A DNA stretch of 64,000 bases, from positions 124,001 through 188,000 of the forward strand of contig NZ_LR722649.1 in assembly GCF_902500225.1 (NCBI RefSeq), written 5' to 3'. Position numbers and translations under genes: made by a program. Shown piece by piece: positions 10,524 to 25,317 of the stretch (within the stretch, counting starts at the first letter, position 1; each line of letters starts with the position of its first letter). The notes under the pieces are model-generated. The model had not been told where the DNA came from and made no database searches. It saw only the letters and a program-made list of their open reading frames with translations. This DNA comes from Buttiauxella massiliensis (GTDB lineage Bacteria; Pseudomonadota; Gammaproteobacteria; Enterobacterales; Enterobacteriaceae).

Positions 10524-10982
10524 CTATGTCGTTCCCGGCGGGGTATGAGTCGCCGTAGTCAAGTGGAAACCAGCAACGCGGTACGCCTTATAGCGATCAC
10601 GGGCCAGTTGTTTTTGAGTGTCTTCGTAAGGTACGAAGTCTATCACTTCATGGAAAGCGGTGGCAAAATCTGCGAACTGTGGCAACAGGCTAATCAGCAC
10701 ATCGCGCGGAGAACTACCGCGTCGTTGCGGCCAGGCCAATTCTACCGGGGCACCATAACGCGGCCCTTCACCGGCAAGATTATGCGGGACAAATGCGTGC
10801 GCGTCGCGCTGCCAAAGTGCTTCATCCAGACGGATAGCTTGTTGTTCATCAACACAAGCAATCAGCAGGCGTTTTCCTGCACGAAAGCTTTCTGCCGCCA
10901 GTTCACACACCAACGCTTCAACGGCACTCAACTCACCGGAAGGCGTGTCGTTGTCGAGCAGGTAGAACGTCGCGTTTTTCAT
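10524..10982 (-). CDS. holC: DNA polymerase III chi subunit HolC
   Basis: The chi subunit of the clamp-loader complex; it binds psi (HolD) and single-stranded DNA-binding protein. It is 152 residues from the chosen ATG (MKNATFYLLDND), close to the usual ~147; an in-frame upstream ATG would add 11 residues that the family lacks and was rejected. Conserved features include FVPHNLAGEGP and FVPYEDT. The C-terminus (HLTTATHTPPGTT) is a few residues longer than in E. coli. Lies between pepA and valS as in relatives. Confidence 0.96.
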   Translation of the reverse strand: MKNATFYLLDNDTPSGELSAVEALVCELAAESFRAGKRLLIACVDEQQAIRLDEALWQRDAHAFVPHNLAGEGPRYGAPVELAWPQRRGSSPRDVLISLLPQFADFATAFHEVIDFVPYEDTQKQLARDRYKAYRVAGFHLTTATHTPPGTT

Positions 10983-11012
10983 TAAGCCAGCTTTTTCTAT
11001 TGAATGGTGTTT

Positions 11013-11046
11013 CACTCAAACCCTCTCTTGGGTGAGGGTTTGAGTG
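11013..11046. repeat. Perfect 13-base inverted repeat between pepA and holC
   Basis: Arms CACTCAAACCCTC (11013-11025) and GAGGGTTTGAGTG (11034-11046) enclose an 8-base loop. It fills most of the 75-base pepA-holC gap. There is no T-run, so it is more likely an RNA-stability or attenuating hairpin than a full terminator. It resembles the CCCTC-type hairpins at 31074 and 51454. Confidence 0.75.
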
Positions 11047-11057
11047 AGGGCGTTAAA

Positions 11058-12572
<1,515 letters not shown>

Positions 12573-12846
12573 CTACGCTCCTGAATCTTAAAGACAACGG
12601 CGGTGGCTACAGCTAGAATTGCAAGCTTTCGTAACTCATCTCCGCGGTTGCGATGACTTCGTGTTAATCTTACGAGTATGTTTTTTTACGGTTTCGGCAA
12701 CGTCATTTAAATCACCCTGCGTCAGTATTATGCCGGGCTTTTTAATCTTAGCGATGTTTTCGACGACTCAAGAGAATAAATGACGTATAAGCGATGAAAC
12801 AAGCGATTTTCCTGCAAAAAGACTCGTTTTCACAGGCGTATTTAAT

Positions 12847-13950
12847 GTGATTATCATAAGATATCTGGTTCGGGAGACGCTCAAAAGCCAACTTGCGATC
12901 CTCTTCATCCTGCTACTGATCTTCTTTTGTCAGAAGCTGGTCAGGATTCTCGGGGCGGCGGTTGACGGCGATATTCCGACAAACCTCGTACTTTCTCTGT
13001 TAGGACTTGGTGTGCCTGAAATGGCGCAGCTCATCCTTCCACTTAGCCTTTTCCTTGCGCTGCTCATGACGCTAGGCCGACTGTATACCGAAAGTGAAAT
13101 CACGGTAATGCATGCCTGTGGTTTGAGTAAAGCTGTGCTGATCAAAGCTGCAATGATCCTCGCACTCTTTACCGGTGCAATTGCAACAGTCAACGTAATG
13201 TGGCTTGGGCCGTGGTCTTCTCGTCATCAGGACGAAGTATTGGCTGAGGCCAAAGCTAACCCTGGTATGGCTGCACTTGCTCAAGGGCAATTCCAGCAAG
13301 CGACCGACGGCAACTCAGTTTTGTTCATTGAAAGCGTTGACGGCTCAAGTTTTAAAGACGTTTTCCTCGCTCAGTTGCGCCCGAAAGGTAATGCGCGTCC
13401 ATCGGTAGTGGTTGCGGATTCCGGCCATTTATTTCAACGCCCTGACGGTTCGCAGGTTGTGACGCTCAATACCGGTACGCGTTTTGAAGGTACAGCATTG
13501 CTGCGCGATTTCCGTATTACTGACTTCAAGGATTATCAGGCGGTTGTAGGGCACCAGACGGTGGCGCTTGACCCTGAAGATTCCAGTCAGATGTACATGA
13601 AAGCTCTGTGGACTAACGATGCGCCAAATGCTCGCGCTGAACTGCATTGGCGTCTGACACTCATTATGGCCGTTGTCATTATGGCGTTGATGGTGGTGCC
13701 ATTAAGTGTGGTGAACCCACGGCAGGGGCGAGTGCTTTCAATGCTTCCGGCGATGTTGTTATATCTGATTTTCTTCCTGCTTCAGACCTCGCTGAAATCG
13801 AATGCGGCGAAGGGGAAAATCGATCCGATGATCTGGATATGGTTGGTTAACCTGGTCTATTTTGCCATCGCGATTGCCCTCAATGTGTGGGATACGGTGC
13901 CTATGCGCCGGCTACGTGCAAGCTTTAGCAGAACACGAGGAGCGGCATAA
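12847..13950 (+). CDS. lptF: LPS export system permease LptF
   Basis: Permease half of the LptB2FG ABC transporter that extracts lipopolysaccharide from the inner membrane and feeds it to LptC. It is 367 residues, with three membrane segments at each end and a large periplasmic beta-jellyroll domain (about 125-265). The start codon is GTG, with the family N-terminus MIIIRYLVRETLKSQ. The stop is immediately followed by the lptG ATG, so the two subunits are made from one message. Essential in most enterobacteria. Confidence 0.97.
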   Translation: MIIIRYLVRETLKSQLAILFILLLIFFCQKLVRILGAAVDGDIPTNLVLSLLGLGVPEMAQLILPLSLFLALLMTLGRLYTESEITVMHACGLSKAVLIKAAMILALFTGAIATVNVMWLGPWSSRHQDEVLAEAKANPGMAALAQGQFQQATDGNSVLFIESVDGSSFKDVFLAQLRPKGNARPSVVVADSGHLFQRPDGSQVVTLNTGTRFEGTALLRDFRITDFKDYQAVVGHQTVALDPEDSSQMYMKALWTNDAPNARAELHWRLTLIMAVVIMALMVVPLSVVNPRQGRVLSMLPAMLLYLIFFLLQTSLKSNAAKGKIDPMIWIWLVNLVYFAIAIALNVWDTVPMRRLRASFSRTRGAA

Positions 13951-15030
13951 ATGTTTGGTGTTCTCGACCGATATATCGGTAAAACCATCTTCACCACCAT
14001 CATGATGACGCTGTTCATGCTGGTGTCGCTGTCGGGCATTATTAAGTTTGTCGACCAGTTGAAAAAGGCCGGGCAGGGCAGCTATTCAGCAATGGGCGCA
14101 GGTGTATATACCGTCCTTAGCATTCCAAAAGATATCCAGATCTTCTTCCCGATGGCGGCACTGCTTGGTGCTCTACTTGGGTTGGGGATGCTGGCGCAGC
14201 GTAGTGAACTGGTGGTGATGCAAGCTTCTGGTTTTACGCGTATGCAAATTGCGCTGTCAGTAATGAAAACGGCTATTCCGTTGGTGTTACTGACCATGGC
14301 GATTGGTGAATGGGTTGCTCCGCAAGGCGAACAAATGGCCCGTAACTATCGTGCACAACAGATGTATGGCGGTTCTTTGCTGACAACTCAGCAAGGCTTG
14401 TGGGCTAAAGATGGCCAAAGTTTTGTCTATATCGAGCGCGTTAAAGGCGATAACGATTTGGCGGGCGTGAGTATTTATAGTTTTAACAAAGAGCGTCGTC
14501 TGCAATCTGTTCGTTATGCGGCATCGGCCCAGTACGATGTAGAACATAAGGTATGGCGTTTGTCACAGGTTGATGAGTCAAACCTGACAAATGAGAAGCA
14601 AATTACCGGTGCTCAAACCGTTAGCGGTGAGTGGAAAACCAACCTGACCCCAGACAAACTAGGTGTTGTGGCGCTGGACCCGGACGCGCTTTCTATCAGC
14701 GGCCTGCACAATTATGTGAAATACCTGAAATCCAGTGGCCAGGACGCCGGGCGTTACCAGCTCAACATGTGGAGCAAAATCTTTGCGCCACTCTCCGTTG
14801 CGGTAATGATGCTGATGGCCCTGTCATTCATCTTTGGCCCACTGCGTAGCGTGCCAATGGGTGTGCGGGTTGTCACTGGTATCAGCTTTGGTTTCGTCTT
14901 CTACGTGCTTGACCAAATCTTTGGCCCGCTAAGTCTGGTTTACAGCATCCCGCCGATTTTGGGTGCGTTGTTACCAAGTGCGACGTTCTTCCTTATCAGT
15001 CTGTGGATGATGATGAAGCGCTCCGGCTAA
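13951..15030 (+). CDS. lptG: LPS export system permease LptG
   Basis: Second permease of LptB2FG, paralogous to LptF. It is 359 residues with the same layout: three N-terminal helices, a periplasmic domain and three C-terminal helices (ending in LISLWMMMKRSG). It begins on the base after the lptF stop. The N-terminus VLDRYIGKTIFTTIMMTLF carries the conserved DRY-IG segment. An ERIC element begins three bases after the stop. Confidence 0.97.
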   Translation: MFGVLDRYIGKTIFTTIMMTLFMLVSLSGIIKFVDQLKKAGQGSYSAMGAGVYTVLSIPKDIQIFFPMAALLGALLGLGMLAQRSELVVMQASGFTRMQIALSVMKTAIPLVLLTMAIGEWVAPQGEQMARNYRAQQMYGGSLLTTQQGLWAKDGQSFVYIERVKGDNDLAGVSIYSFNKERRLQSVRYAASAQYDVEHKVWRLSQVDESNLTNEKQITGAQTVSGEWKTNLTPDKLGVVALDPDALSISGLHNYVKYLKSSGQDAGRYQLNMWSKIFAPLSVAVMMLMALSFIFGPLRSVPMGVRVVTGISFGFVFYVLDQIFGPLSLVYSIPPILGALLPSATFFLISLWMMMKRSG

Positions 15031-15032
15031 TA

Positions 15033-15157
15033 ATACCCTTCATACTTCAAGCTGCACCTGCGTTGGCTGCACTCGCAAATCCCAGTCACTTACTTATGTA
15101 AGTTCCTGGGAATTTGCTCTCTTGCCGTCTTGCTGCAACTCGAATTATTTTGGGTAT
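15033..15157. repeat. ERIC element (copy 1)
   Basis: A 125-base imperfect palindrome opening with ATACCCTTCATACTTCAAG and closing with CGAATTATTTTGGGTAT, with the hallmark core CAGTCACTTACTTATGTAAG. This matches the enterobacterial repetitive intergenic consensus of about 127 bases. It occupies most of the gap between convergent lptG and yjgR and would form a long hairpin in either transcript. Confidence 0.92.
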
Positions 15158-15177
15158 AGATAGTTAACGTGTAGAAA

Positions 15178-16680
15178 TTACCGTTTCCGCCCACCCATAA
15201 TACTGCCTAAAACTCCGCGAATAATTTGGTTCGTTACCTGGCGTGCCGCACTCTTCGCCAAGGTTTGCACGACGCCATCTTTCTTGCCGCCACGCGGCCC
15301 TGTAGTGCCAAACAGAATATCTTTCAGCCCGCCGAGAATGCCGTCATCAACGGCTACTGATTCACCTTTAGCGGGTGGTGCATTTTGTTGCTCACCTGCC
15401 GCCTGAACACCTTGTTGTAAGCGCTCATACGCCGATTCCCTGTCGACCGTTTCATCGTATTTACCGTATAACGGTGAATGGTTCAAAAGCCCGTTGCGTT
15501 CATCGTCAGTGACCGGCCCCATCCGTGAACAAGGGGCGATAACCATGGCTCGCTCAACCACCTTCGGGCTGCCTTTTTCATCCAGCAAAGAGATCAGTGC
15601 CTCGCCTGTTCCTAGCTCCTGAATTGCTTTTTCGGTATCGAACTTTGGATTTGCGCGCATGGTTTGCGCGGCAGTTTTAACGGCTTTCTGATCTTTAGGC
15701 GTAAAGGCACGCAGCGCATGTTGAATGCGGTTACCAAGCTGGCCGAGCACGGTATCCGGAATATCAGATGGGTTTTGGGAAACAAAATAGACCCCGACGC
15801 CTTTGGAACGAATCAGGCGAATTACCTGCTCGATTTTGTCCAACAATACCTGTGGAGCATCATTAAACAACAGATGAGCTTCGTCGAAGAAGAACACCAG
15901 TTTTGGTTTTTCCAGGTCGCCCGCTTCAGGTAATTGCTCATAGATTTCCGAAAGCATCCACAGCAGGCTGGCGGCGTACAGTTTCGGCATCTGATAGAGC
16001 TTTTCGGCCGATAGAATATTGATAATTCCTTTACCATTAGCATCAGTGCGCATCCAGTCTTTGATATCCAGCATCGGTTCGCCAAAGAAATATTCGGCCC
16101 CCTGTTGTTCAAGCTGCAACAGCCCACGCTGAATGGCACCAACCGATGCACTGCTAATGTTGCCATACTGATTCTGGAACGATTTTGCGTTATCGCCGAT
16201 GTACTGCGTCGCCGCGCGCAGATCTTTAAAATCGAGCAGCAATAGACCCTGATCGTCGGCAATGCGGAAGATGATTTGCAGTACGCCGGACTGCACTTCA
16301 TTGAGGTTGAGCAGGCGTGAAAGTAGCAATGGGCCAAGATCGGACACCGTTGCTCGCACCGGGTGGCCTTTTTCGCCAAAAATATCCCATAAGACAACTG
16401 GATTGCTATGAGGTGACCAGTCAGTCACACCAATTTTGGCAAGCCTTGCGAGCAGCTTTTCGGATTCAGCACCTTCTCGCGCAATACCCGTGAGGTCGCC
16501 TTTTACATCAGCCATAAATACTGGCACACCGATTTCTGAAAATGACTCGGCCAGTTTTTGCAGCGTCACGGTTTTACCAGTGCCCGTAGCCCCGGTTATT
16601 AGCCCGTGACGGTTTGCCATGTTGGGCAACAGATGCAGTTCTTGTTCGGTGGTTCTGGCAATCAGGAGCGGCGCAGTCAT
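15178..16680 (-). CDS. yjgR: YjgR, HerA/FtsK-like P-loop ATPase (DUF853)
   Basis: Predicted cytoplasmic ATPase of the helicase HerA-like DUF853 family; function unproven. It is 500 residues from the ATG at 16680 (MTAPLLIAR), matching the E. coli protein; in-frame codons upstream would add 37 residues without homology. The Walker A motif is GATGTGKT near residue 30 and Walker B is [12 protein letters not shown] near 270. The C-terminal region has the basic/glycine-rich end [20 protein letters not shown]. Divergent from the dihydroxyacetone kinase gene. Confidence 0.94.
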   Translation of the reverse strand: MTAPLLIARTTEQELHLLPNMANRHGLITGATGTGKTVTLQKLAESFSEIGVPVFMADVKGDLTGIAREGAESEKLLARLAKIGVTDWSPHSNPVVLWDIFGEKGHPVRATVSDLGPLLLSRLLNLNEVQSGVLQIIFRIADDQGLLLLDFKDLRAATQYIGDNAKSFQNQYGNISSASVGAIQRGLLQLEQQGAEYFFGEPMLDIKDWMRTDANGKGIINILSAEKLYQMPKLYAASLLWMLSEIYEQLPEAGDLEKPKLVFFFDEAHLLFNDAPQVLLDKIEQVIRLIRSKGVGVYFVSQNPSDIPDTVLGQLGNRIQHALRAFTPKDQKAVKTAAQTMRANPKFDTEKAIQELGTGEALISLLDEKGSPKVVERAMVIAPCSRMGPVTDDERNGLLNHSPLYGKYDETVDRESAYERLQQGVQAAGEQQNAPPAKGESVAVDDGILGGLKDILFGTTGPRGGKKDGVVQTLAKSAARQVTNQIIRGVLGSIMGGRKR

Positions 16681-16816
16681 GGTGATTTTCCTGTGGCAAC
16701 ATTTCCATAAGCATAGCAAGTGGATAGGGAACGTCATCACGCAAAAATCCTTGTTTGCGGCAGCTCTCGCAGCAAAGGCTATGCTTTGCATATGTATTAC
16801 TTATTGTTGGGAAACT

Positions 16817-18466
16817 ATGTCCAGATTCTTCTTTAATGACCGTCAGCAAATGGTCGACGACGCCATCGAAGGCGTGATTATCAGCTCTCGTTTTCATAAC
16901 CTGGCCCGGTTAGATACCGATCCCGCTATTCGCGTGGTGGTACGTAAAGACTGGAACAAAAGCAAAGTAGCGATTATTTCTGGCGGTGGTTCGGGCCATG
17001 AACCTGCGCACGCAGGCTTTGTTGGTAAGGGGATGCTCACCGCTGCGGTATGTGGCGACCTGTTCGCTTCGCCAAGTGTGGATGCGGTATTAAACGCCAT
17101 TGTGGCCGTGACTGGCGACCGTGGTTGCCTGCTTATCGTCAAAAACTATACCGGTGACCGCCTGAATTTCGGGCTGGCAGCCGAGAAAGCTAAAAAGCAC
17201 GGCCTGAAAGTGGAGATGGTTATTGTTGGCGATGATATTTCGCTGCCCGATAACAAACAGCCACGCGGCATTGCCGGGACAGTACTGGTACACAAAATTG
17301 CGGGCTTTGCCGCAGAGCAGGGGAAATCATTGAGTGATGTTCGAGACATCGCGCAAAGTGCCTGCGACAGTATTGCCAGCATCGGTGTCGCCATGCAAAC
17401 CTGCAATCTTCCCGATCAAAACGAGGAAGAAGGGCGCATCAAAGGCGGTCACGTTGAGTTAGGGCTGGGTATTCACGGCGAACCTGGAGCAAGCACCGTT
17501 GCCAGCCAGAACAGCCAGAAAACAGTGGCTACGCTGGTAAAACATTTGCGTAAAAAAACCGGTAAAGAGGCAAGGCTTGCGGTGCTGGTCAACAACCTGG
17601 GCGGCGTGTCATCGCTGGAAATGGCCATCCTGACTAAAGAGTTGATGCATTCAGAAATGAAAGAGCAAATCGATTATTTGATTGGCCCTGCACCGCTGGT
17701 TACCGCGCTCGATATGAAAGGTTTTTCGCTCTCGGCCATTGCTCTGAATGAGACATTTATTAAAGCGCTGCAAGCAGATGTCGAAACCACAGGCTGGCAC
17801 CCAATGGTAAAACTCCATGCGATGCCGATGCAAAAACACAGCGTCATTCGCGAGGGAACGCATGCAAAAGCGTCGGAAAACGACACGGTTAAAGCACTGG
17901 TAGGCCGCATCACGCAGACGCTTATTGAGCAGGAAAAAGTGTTGAATGCCCTGGATGCTAAAGTCGGGGATGGTGACACCGGCTCCACGTTTGCACTGGG
18001 GGCGCGAGATATCGCGCAGCTTAACGATGACGGAGAGCTGCCATTAAATGATACCGCAGCACTCCTGGAGTTAGTCGGAGAACGCCTGGCAACAGTCATG
18101 GGTGGTTCAAGCGGCGTGCTGATGTCTATTTTCTTTACGGCAGCCGGGCAAAAAGTCGCTAAAAAGCAAAAAATTGCAGATGCGTTATTGTTTGGCCTTG
18201 AGCAAATGAAACGCTACGGCGGGGCCGAGTTGGGAGATCGTACCTTAATTGATGCCTTGCAGCCTGCACTTGAAGCGCTCAAAGATAGCGACCTGAACGC
18301 TGCTGTGAACGCTGCTGTGAAGGCTGCACAAGATGGTGCGGAGGCAACGGCGCAAATGCACAAAGCCAATGCCGGGCGCTCGTCATACGTGAACAGCGAT
18401 AACCTGAAAGGGGTGAAAGATCCTGGTGCGGTGGCGATTGCGGCGGTATTTGCCGGGTTGAAGTAA
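16817..18466 (+). CDS. ATP-dependent dihydroxyacetone kinase (fused DhaK-DhaL type)
   Basis: Phosphorylates dihydroxyacetone (and probably glyceraldehyde) with ATP. The single-chain form joins the substrate-binding K domain (1-330) and nucleotide-binding L domain (about 355-549), unlike the PTS-dependent DhaKLM of E. coli. H220 in GLGIHGEPG is the residue that binds substrate covalently, and D380, D385 and D387 in LDAKVGDGDTGS bind magnesium; these numbers equal those known for the Citrobacter freundii enzyme. The ATG at 16817 fits the family start MSRFFFND. No glycerol dehydrogenase lies nearby, so it stands alone. Confidence 0.95.
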   Translation: MSRFFFNDRQQMVDDAIEGVIISSRFHNLARLDTDPAIRVVVRKDWNKSKVAIISGGGSGHEPAHAGFVGKGMLTAAVCGDLFASPSVDAVLNAIVAVTGDRGCLLIVKNYTGDRLNFGLAAEKAKKHGLKVEMVIVGDDISLPDNKQPRGIAGTVLVHKIAGFAAEQGKSLSDVRDIAQSACDSIASIGVAMQTCNLPDQNEEEGRIKGGHVELGLGIHGEPGASTVASQNSQKTVATLVKHLRKKTGKEARLAVLVNNLGGVSSLEMAILTKELMHSEMKEQIDYLIGPAPLVTALDMKGFSLSAIALNETFIKALQADVETTGWHPMVKLHAMPMQKHSVIREGTHAKASENDTVKALVGRITQTLIEQEKVLNALDAKVGDGDTGSTFALGARDIAQLNDDGELPLNDTAALLELVGERLATVMGGSSGVLMSIFFTAAGQKVAKKQKIADALLFGLEQMKRYGGAELGDRTLIDALQPALEALKDSDLNAAVNAAVKAAQDGAEATAQMHKANAGRSSYVNSDNLKGVKDPGAVAIAAVFAGLK

Positions 18467-18480
18467 TTGCATTGTGATTG

Positions 18481-18513
18481 TGTCGGATGTCGCTGGCGCT
18501 AATCCGACCTACA
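18481..18513 (-). repeat. REP-like palindromic element
   Basis: Read on the minus strand, TGTAGGTCGGATTAGCGCCA leads into GCGACATCCGACA: an imperfect hairpin of the REP (palindromic unit) kind seen between enteric genes. It lies between convergent dihydroxyacetone kinase and ygjP genes and may help end or stabilise both messages. Confidence 0.7.
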
Positions 18514-18544
18514 ATTGCATGATTTGGCAGGAGATAGATGTTGC

Positions 18545-19045
18545 TCAAGCCTGCCCGTTCAATGCCATCTGCGTTAACCAAAGCCGTGTATCAAACTCCA
18601 GTTGGTGATATTGCGGCTCCATATGGCAGCACAGCGAATAGAATGCTTTGTTGTGATCTTTCTCTTTTAGGTGCGCCAGTTCGTGAACCACAATCATGCG
18701 CAAAAAGGCTTCTGGCCCATTCTTAAATACCGTCGCGACACGAATCTCCGCTTTGGCTTTCAGCTTGTTCCCCTGAACGCGCGAAACCGCAGTATGCAGA
18801 CCCAGCGCGTTATTCAAAACATGGATCTTGCTGTCATAGGCGACTTTATTAATCGGCGGCGCATTGCGCAGATACTGGTTCTTCAGATCTTGCGTCCACG
18901 CATATAGCGCTTTATCGGTCGTGATGTTGTGCGTATCCGGATACCGTTTTTGCAGCACCTCGCCCAGACGTTGTTCCGCAATCAATGTTCTGACCTGTGC
19001 GAGCAAATGCTCGGGATAGCCTTGAAGGTAGGTTAAATTGCTCAT
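18545..19045 (-). CDS. ygjP: YgjP, M48-like zinc metallopeptidase (DUF45)
   Basis: Predicted zinc metalloprotease-fold protein of the YgjP/SprT-like group. It is 166 residues with the zinc motif HELAH at 121-125 and the downstream HNKAFYSL helix that supplies the third ligand. No signal peptide, so probably cytoplasmic. Natural substrate unknown. It lies divergent from rlmG as in E. coli, where ygjP and rlmG are also neighbours. Confidence 0.92.
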   Translation of the reverse strand: MSNLTYLQGYPEHLLAQVRTLIAEQRLGEVLQKRYPDTHNITTDKALYAWTQDLKNQYLRNAPPINKVAYDSKIHVLNNALGLHTAVSRVQGNKLKAKAEIRVATVFKNGPEAFLRMIVVHELAHLKEKDHNKAFYSLCCHMEPQYHQLEFDTRLWLTQMALNGQA

Positions 19046-19161
19046 TAGATCTCGCTCGCTCGACGTCTTTCAAAAGGCAGTTGCGCAGTTTGAGGAAAAA
19101 AAAGGGTATACTCACGCCCCCATTCGGGGATAAGCAGAAATTTTACCATCCAGGAGGGCCG

Positions 19162-22331
<3,170 letters not shown>

Positions 22332-22342
22332 TCATTATTATT

Positions 22343-22359
22343 ATGTGGTCGGATGAGTT
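22343..22359 (-). promoter_or_regulatory. FadR-like operator upstream of fadH
   Basis: TGGTCGGATGAGTT matches 11 of the 13 defined positions of the FadR core TGGTC-N-GACCAGTT. It lies 33-46 bases before the fadH start, a good place for repression released by long-chain acyl-CoA. E. coli fadH is FadR-controlled (known); the site here is read from sequence. Confidence 0.65.
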
Positions 22360-22522
22360 AGTAATTTAGCGGGATGTAGCGTAAATGTGGGAAAGTTGTC
22401 TGATGATTGTGACGTGATTCAAAGAACGATGAGGTTTTCCGCAAGGGCAAAGGATTTAAATCTTCCCCCTGGAAAAGATATTTTCTTCTTATTCCAGAGG
22501 GCATAGCTAACTGACCTTTCCG

Positions 22523-24103
22523 TCAAAGAGAAGGGCGCATCACCAGACCTGGAGCCTGCCACATCGAAGTGGTTAAACCGCTATCCACCAGCGTGAGCTG
22601 GTCGGCATACACCTTCGTCCATTTACGTTTCATCTCGTCATACAGCTCACGGTGCGCCCGATTTGGCGTGAATTCGCGTTGCCATTGCACAAGACGCTCA
22701 CCCGCTTCGGCAAGGTCGTTAAACAATCCAGCACCTACGCCTGCGGCAATAGCACAACCGAGTGCCGTCGCCTCTTTAACGACGGGCACACGCACTGGTA
22801 ACCCTGTTACATCACTCAGGATCTGGCTCCACAACGCCCCTTTAGAACCCCCGCCTGCAAATACCAATGATTCAAACTGGATGCCAGAAAAACCGGAAAT
22901 CTGCTCAAGATTGCACGCAGAGACAATCGCAGCATTCTCTTCTAATGCCCGGAATAGTGTCGCTTTATTGCATTTTTCGGGGTCGATTGAGAGGTTAATA
23001 AACGACGGTGCCGCGTGATACCACTGTTTGAAATGCATGGCGTCGGAGAAAATCGGCATCACGCCGTGAGAGCCCGCAGGAACTCGCGCAGCCATATCTT
23101 CGAGTAGGGCGTAAGTGTCTACGCCAAGCCTTTCTGCCAGCAGTTTTTCTTCAGCGCAGAAGGCATCCCGGAACCAACGCATCGTCAGGCCGGTGAAGAA
23201 GCTGATGGATTCCGCCTGCACCATGTTGCTGATGACATGGGGGTTAATGCGGATATTCATCTCTGGATCGGTTTTGATAGCAGGCAGATTCACTACCTGC
23301 TGCCAGAACGTACCGCCTAAAACTGCCGCCTGTCCGGCGCGTACTACGCCAAGACCGACACAACCTAGCTGCACATCGCCACCCCCCATAACCACCGGAG
23401 TGCCAGCCAGTAAACCGCTCTGCTGTGACGCTTCTTGCGTTACACCACCAAGTACCGTACCGGTTTCTTTAACTGGCGAGAGAATATCTGCCCGCAATCC
23501 AGCCATATCCATCAGTGACGGTTGCCAGTCACGGGTCGCCAGATCAAGCATTCCTGTTGTACCCGCATTAGAAGGATCAACCGCCAGCTCGCCGCTGAGT
23601 TTTGCTGCCAGCCAGTCGCTGATCATGGTCACGGTCGCGGCCTGGCGATAAATATCCGGACGGTGATGCGCAAGCCACAACAGGCGCGGCATCGCGCTTA
23701 GCGCCAGCGTTTGACCAGAAACATGATAAACCTCGGATTCAAACTGGAAATCGTGGATCTCTTTAAGTTCGCTGACTTCACGGCTGGCGCGGGCATCAAC
23801 GTTGGCACATGCCCAGATAGGATCGCCGTTACGATCGTAGAGCACGATCCCTTCGCGCATTGAACAGCAGGAAACTGCGCTGATAGCACCAGGTGGAAGA
23901 TGTGCTTTTTGGAGAGCTTCACGAATGCACTGGCAGGCAAGCTGCCAGTTGGTTGAGAGGTCAAACTCCATCGATCCGGGGACATCGGTGATGCTTAAAT
24001 GTTTCCATTCAGCCTGGCCGACGGCAATCTGGTGGCCTGAAGTATCAAAGATGACGGCGCGAATACTGCCCGTCCCAGCGTCTAATGCCAACAAGTAACT
24101 CAT
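22523..24103 (-). CDS. lsrK: Autoinducer-2 kinase LsrK
   Basis: FGGY-family sugar kinase that phosphorylates imported AI-2 (the dihydroxypentanedione quorum signal), trapping it inside and making the inducer that releases LsrR. It is 526 residues. N-terminal phosphate loop DAGTGSIR (about 8-15), conserved GTTGML, the central [10 protein letters not shown] and the C-terminal [11 protein letters not shown] belong to the FGGY fold. Begins 29 bases after the lsrR stop, so the two genes are probably co-transcribed, away from lsrACDBFG. Confidence 0.96.
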   Translation of the reverse strand: MSYLLALDAGTGSIRAVIFDTSGHQIAVGQAEWKHLSITDVPGSMEFDLSTNWQLACQCIREALQKAHLPPGAISAVSCCSMREGIVLYDRNGDPIWACANVDARASREVSELKEIHDFQFESEVYHVSGQTLALSAMPRLLWLAHHRPDIYRQAATVTMISDWLAAKLSGELAVDPSNAGTTGMLDLATRDWQPSLMDMAGLRADILSPVKETGTVLGGVTQEASQQSGLLAGTPVVMGGGDVQLGCVGLGVVRAGQAAVLGGTFWQQVVNLPAIKTDPEMNIRINPHVISNMVQAESISFFTGLTMRWFRDAFCAEEKLLAERLGVDTYALLEDMAARVPAGSHGVMPIFSDAMHFKQWYHAAPSFINLSIDPEKCNKATLFRALEENAAIVSACNLEQISGFSGIQFESLVFAGGGSKGALWSQILSDVTGLPVRVPVVKEATALGCAIAAGVGAGLFNDLAEAGERLVQWQREFTPNRAHRELYDEMKRKWTKVYADQLTLVDSGLTTSMWQAPGLVMRPSL

Positions 24104-24132
24104 TGATTATCCCCGCAAGCTAAGGCGCGAGG

Positions 24133-25104
24133 TTAATTAGCCAAAGCTAACACCGCCCGCGCAGTCTCTTCTTCCGTCACCAGGCCGTTTATTCGCAGGC
24201 CTCGAAGTGCGGCATAAATAGCGTCCGCTTTGTCCACGCCTCCCGCGACACCCACAATGGTTGGAAGATGCGCCAGGTCGTCGAGCGTTACGCCAAGCAG
24301 TTCGCGGTGAATTTCCAGAGCTTCCACCAGTTCGCCATCCGCTTGCAGGAAATAGCCAAGAATATCGCCCACAGCACCTTTGCGGGCGTACATCAGTTGT
24401 TCTCCCTCGCTGATATAACCGGAACGTAAGATGGTTGCATCTCGCTTCTGGTTGATAGCGCCGATACCCACCACGGCGACATCAGCGGCCGTGGCTGCGA
24501 GAATGACATCCCGCACGCTCGACTCCATGCGTAAAATCTCCGCCACTTGTGGCGATGAAACCCGCAGTGGTGCCGGAATCATGCTAACGCTACATGCTGC
24601 ATCCAATTGGCCGATGCCGGTCATATATGGCCCAACACCGCCGGAAAGTGTTACCAGACGAATCTGTTGCGAGCTGATAAAACCACTCAAATGTTGGAGG
24701 CAATTCATCGTTGCCTCACCAAATCCCACCGCCAGCAACTGCCCCGGTTCCAGAATCCCCATCAGTGATTGCGCTGCGCCAATGCCTAACCGCGTGTTCA
24801 TCGGCGGGGTGTTATGCGCGGGAAGTACACGCGCAATTTTGAGGCCGAATCGCTGCTGCAACTGGGTTTCCAGTGCCAGGCATCCTTCAAAACGCGAGTT
24901 AATCTGTACGCGAATCACCCCAGATTGACGCCCTTTCTCCAGCAAGCGTGAAATCTTTAAACGTGGCAGCCCTAGCCGCTCACCAATGTCATTCTGTGTC
25001 AGGCCGTCGTGGTAGTAAGACCAGGCCACGCGTGCCAATAGCTCTTCTTCGGCCATGGGGAGTGCTGCTAGTTTCCCTTCTTCTGCTGCTCGTTTATCGC
25101 TCAT
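24133..25104 (-). CDS. lsrR: Transcriptional repressor LsrR
   Basis: SorC/DeoR-type repressor of the lsr genes; phospho-AI-2 binding releases it from DNA. It is 323 residues from the ATG at 25104 ([10 protein letters not shown]); an upstream in-frame start would add 31 residues not seen in the family. N-terminal helix-turn-helix near 30-55 ([17 protein letters not shown]), then the sugar-phosphate-binding effector domain with [14 protein letters not shown] and [14 protein letters not shown]. Divergent from lsrA across a 213-base control region. Confidence 0.96.
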   Translation of the reverse strand: MSDKRAAEEGKLAALPMAEEELLARVAWSYYHDGLTQNDIGERLGLPRLKISRLLEKGRQSGVIRVQINSRFEGCLALETQLQQRFGLKIARVLPAHNTPPMNTRLGIGAAQSLMGILEPGQLLAVGFGEATMNCLQHLSGFISSQQIRLVTLSGGVGPYMTGIGQLDAACSVSMIPAPLRVSSPQVAEILRMESSVRDVILAATAADVAVVGIGAINQKRDATILRSGYISEGEQLMYARKGAVGDILGYFLQADGELVEALEIHRELLGVTLDDLAHLPTIVGVAGGVDKADAIYAALRGLRINGLVTEEETARAVLALAN

Positions 25105-25317
25105 AAGTGAACTCTTATTAAAATTTAGATCATATGTTCGAAGGTGCGGGGCAAGAAAATGTGAAGCACACGGCAAAAAGATCATTTTCAGATGCAAATG
25201 GTTTAGCTGATCTATTTAAAAATTTTGTGATCTCTGCCCTGTTGTAAAAATTACCCGGCGTCTACGCTTTTGAACATTATTAATTCAATTTCTCTTTTGT
25301 TCAATTGTGGAGTGACG
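25105..25317. promoter_or_regulatory. Divergent lsrR-lsrA control region
   Basis: Holds TTGAACA (25270-25276) and TGTTCAA (25298-25304) as inverted arms 21 bases apart just before the lsrA ribosome-binding site, and a similar TGTTCGAA at 25135-25142 near lsrR. These are candidate LsrR half-sites on each side. No convincing full CRP site or -10/-35 pair was found, although CRP control is known in E. coli. Confidence 0.5.

Noticed and set aside
9639-10985. A 448-codon open frame on the plus strand.
   Set aside because: It lies wholly antisense to valS and holC, both clear full-length genes, and its translation has no recognisable domain; a codon-bias shadow.
25105-25197. Longer LsrR starting at 25197.
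   Set aside because: The extra 31 residues lie in the divergent control region and are not part of the family.
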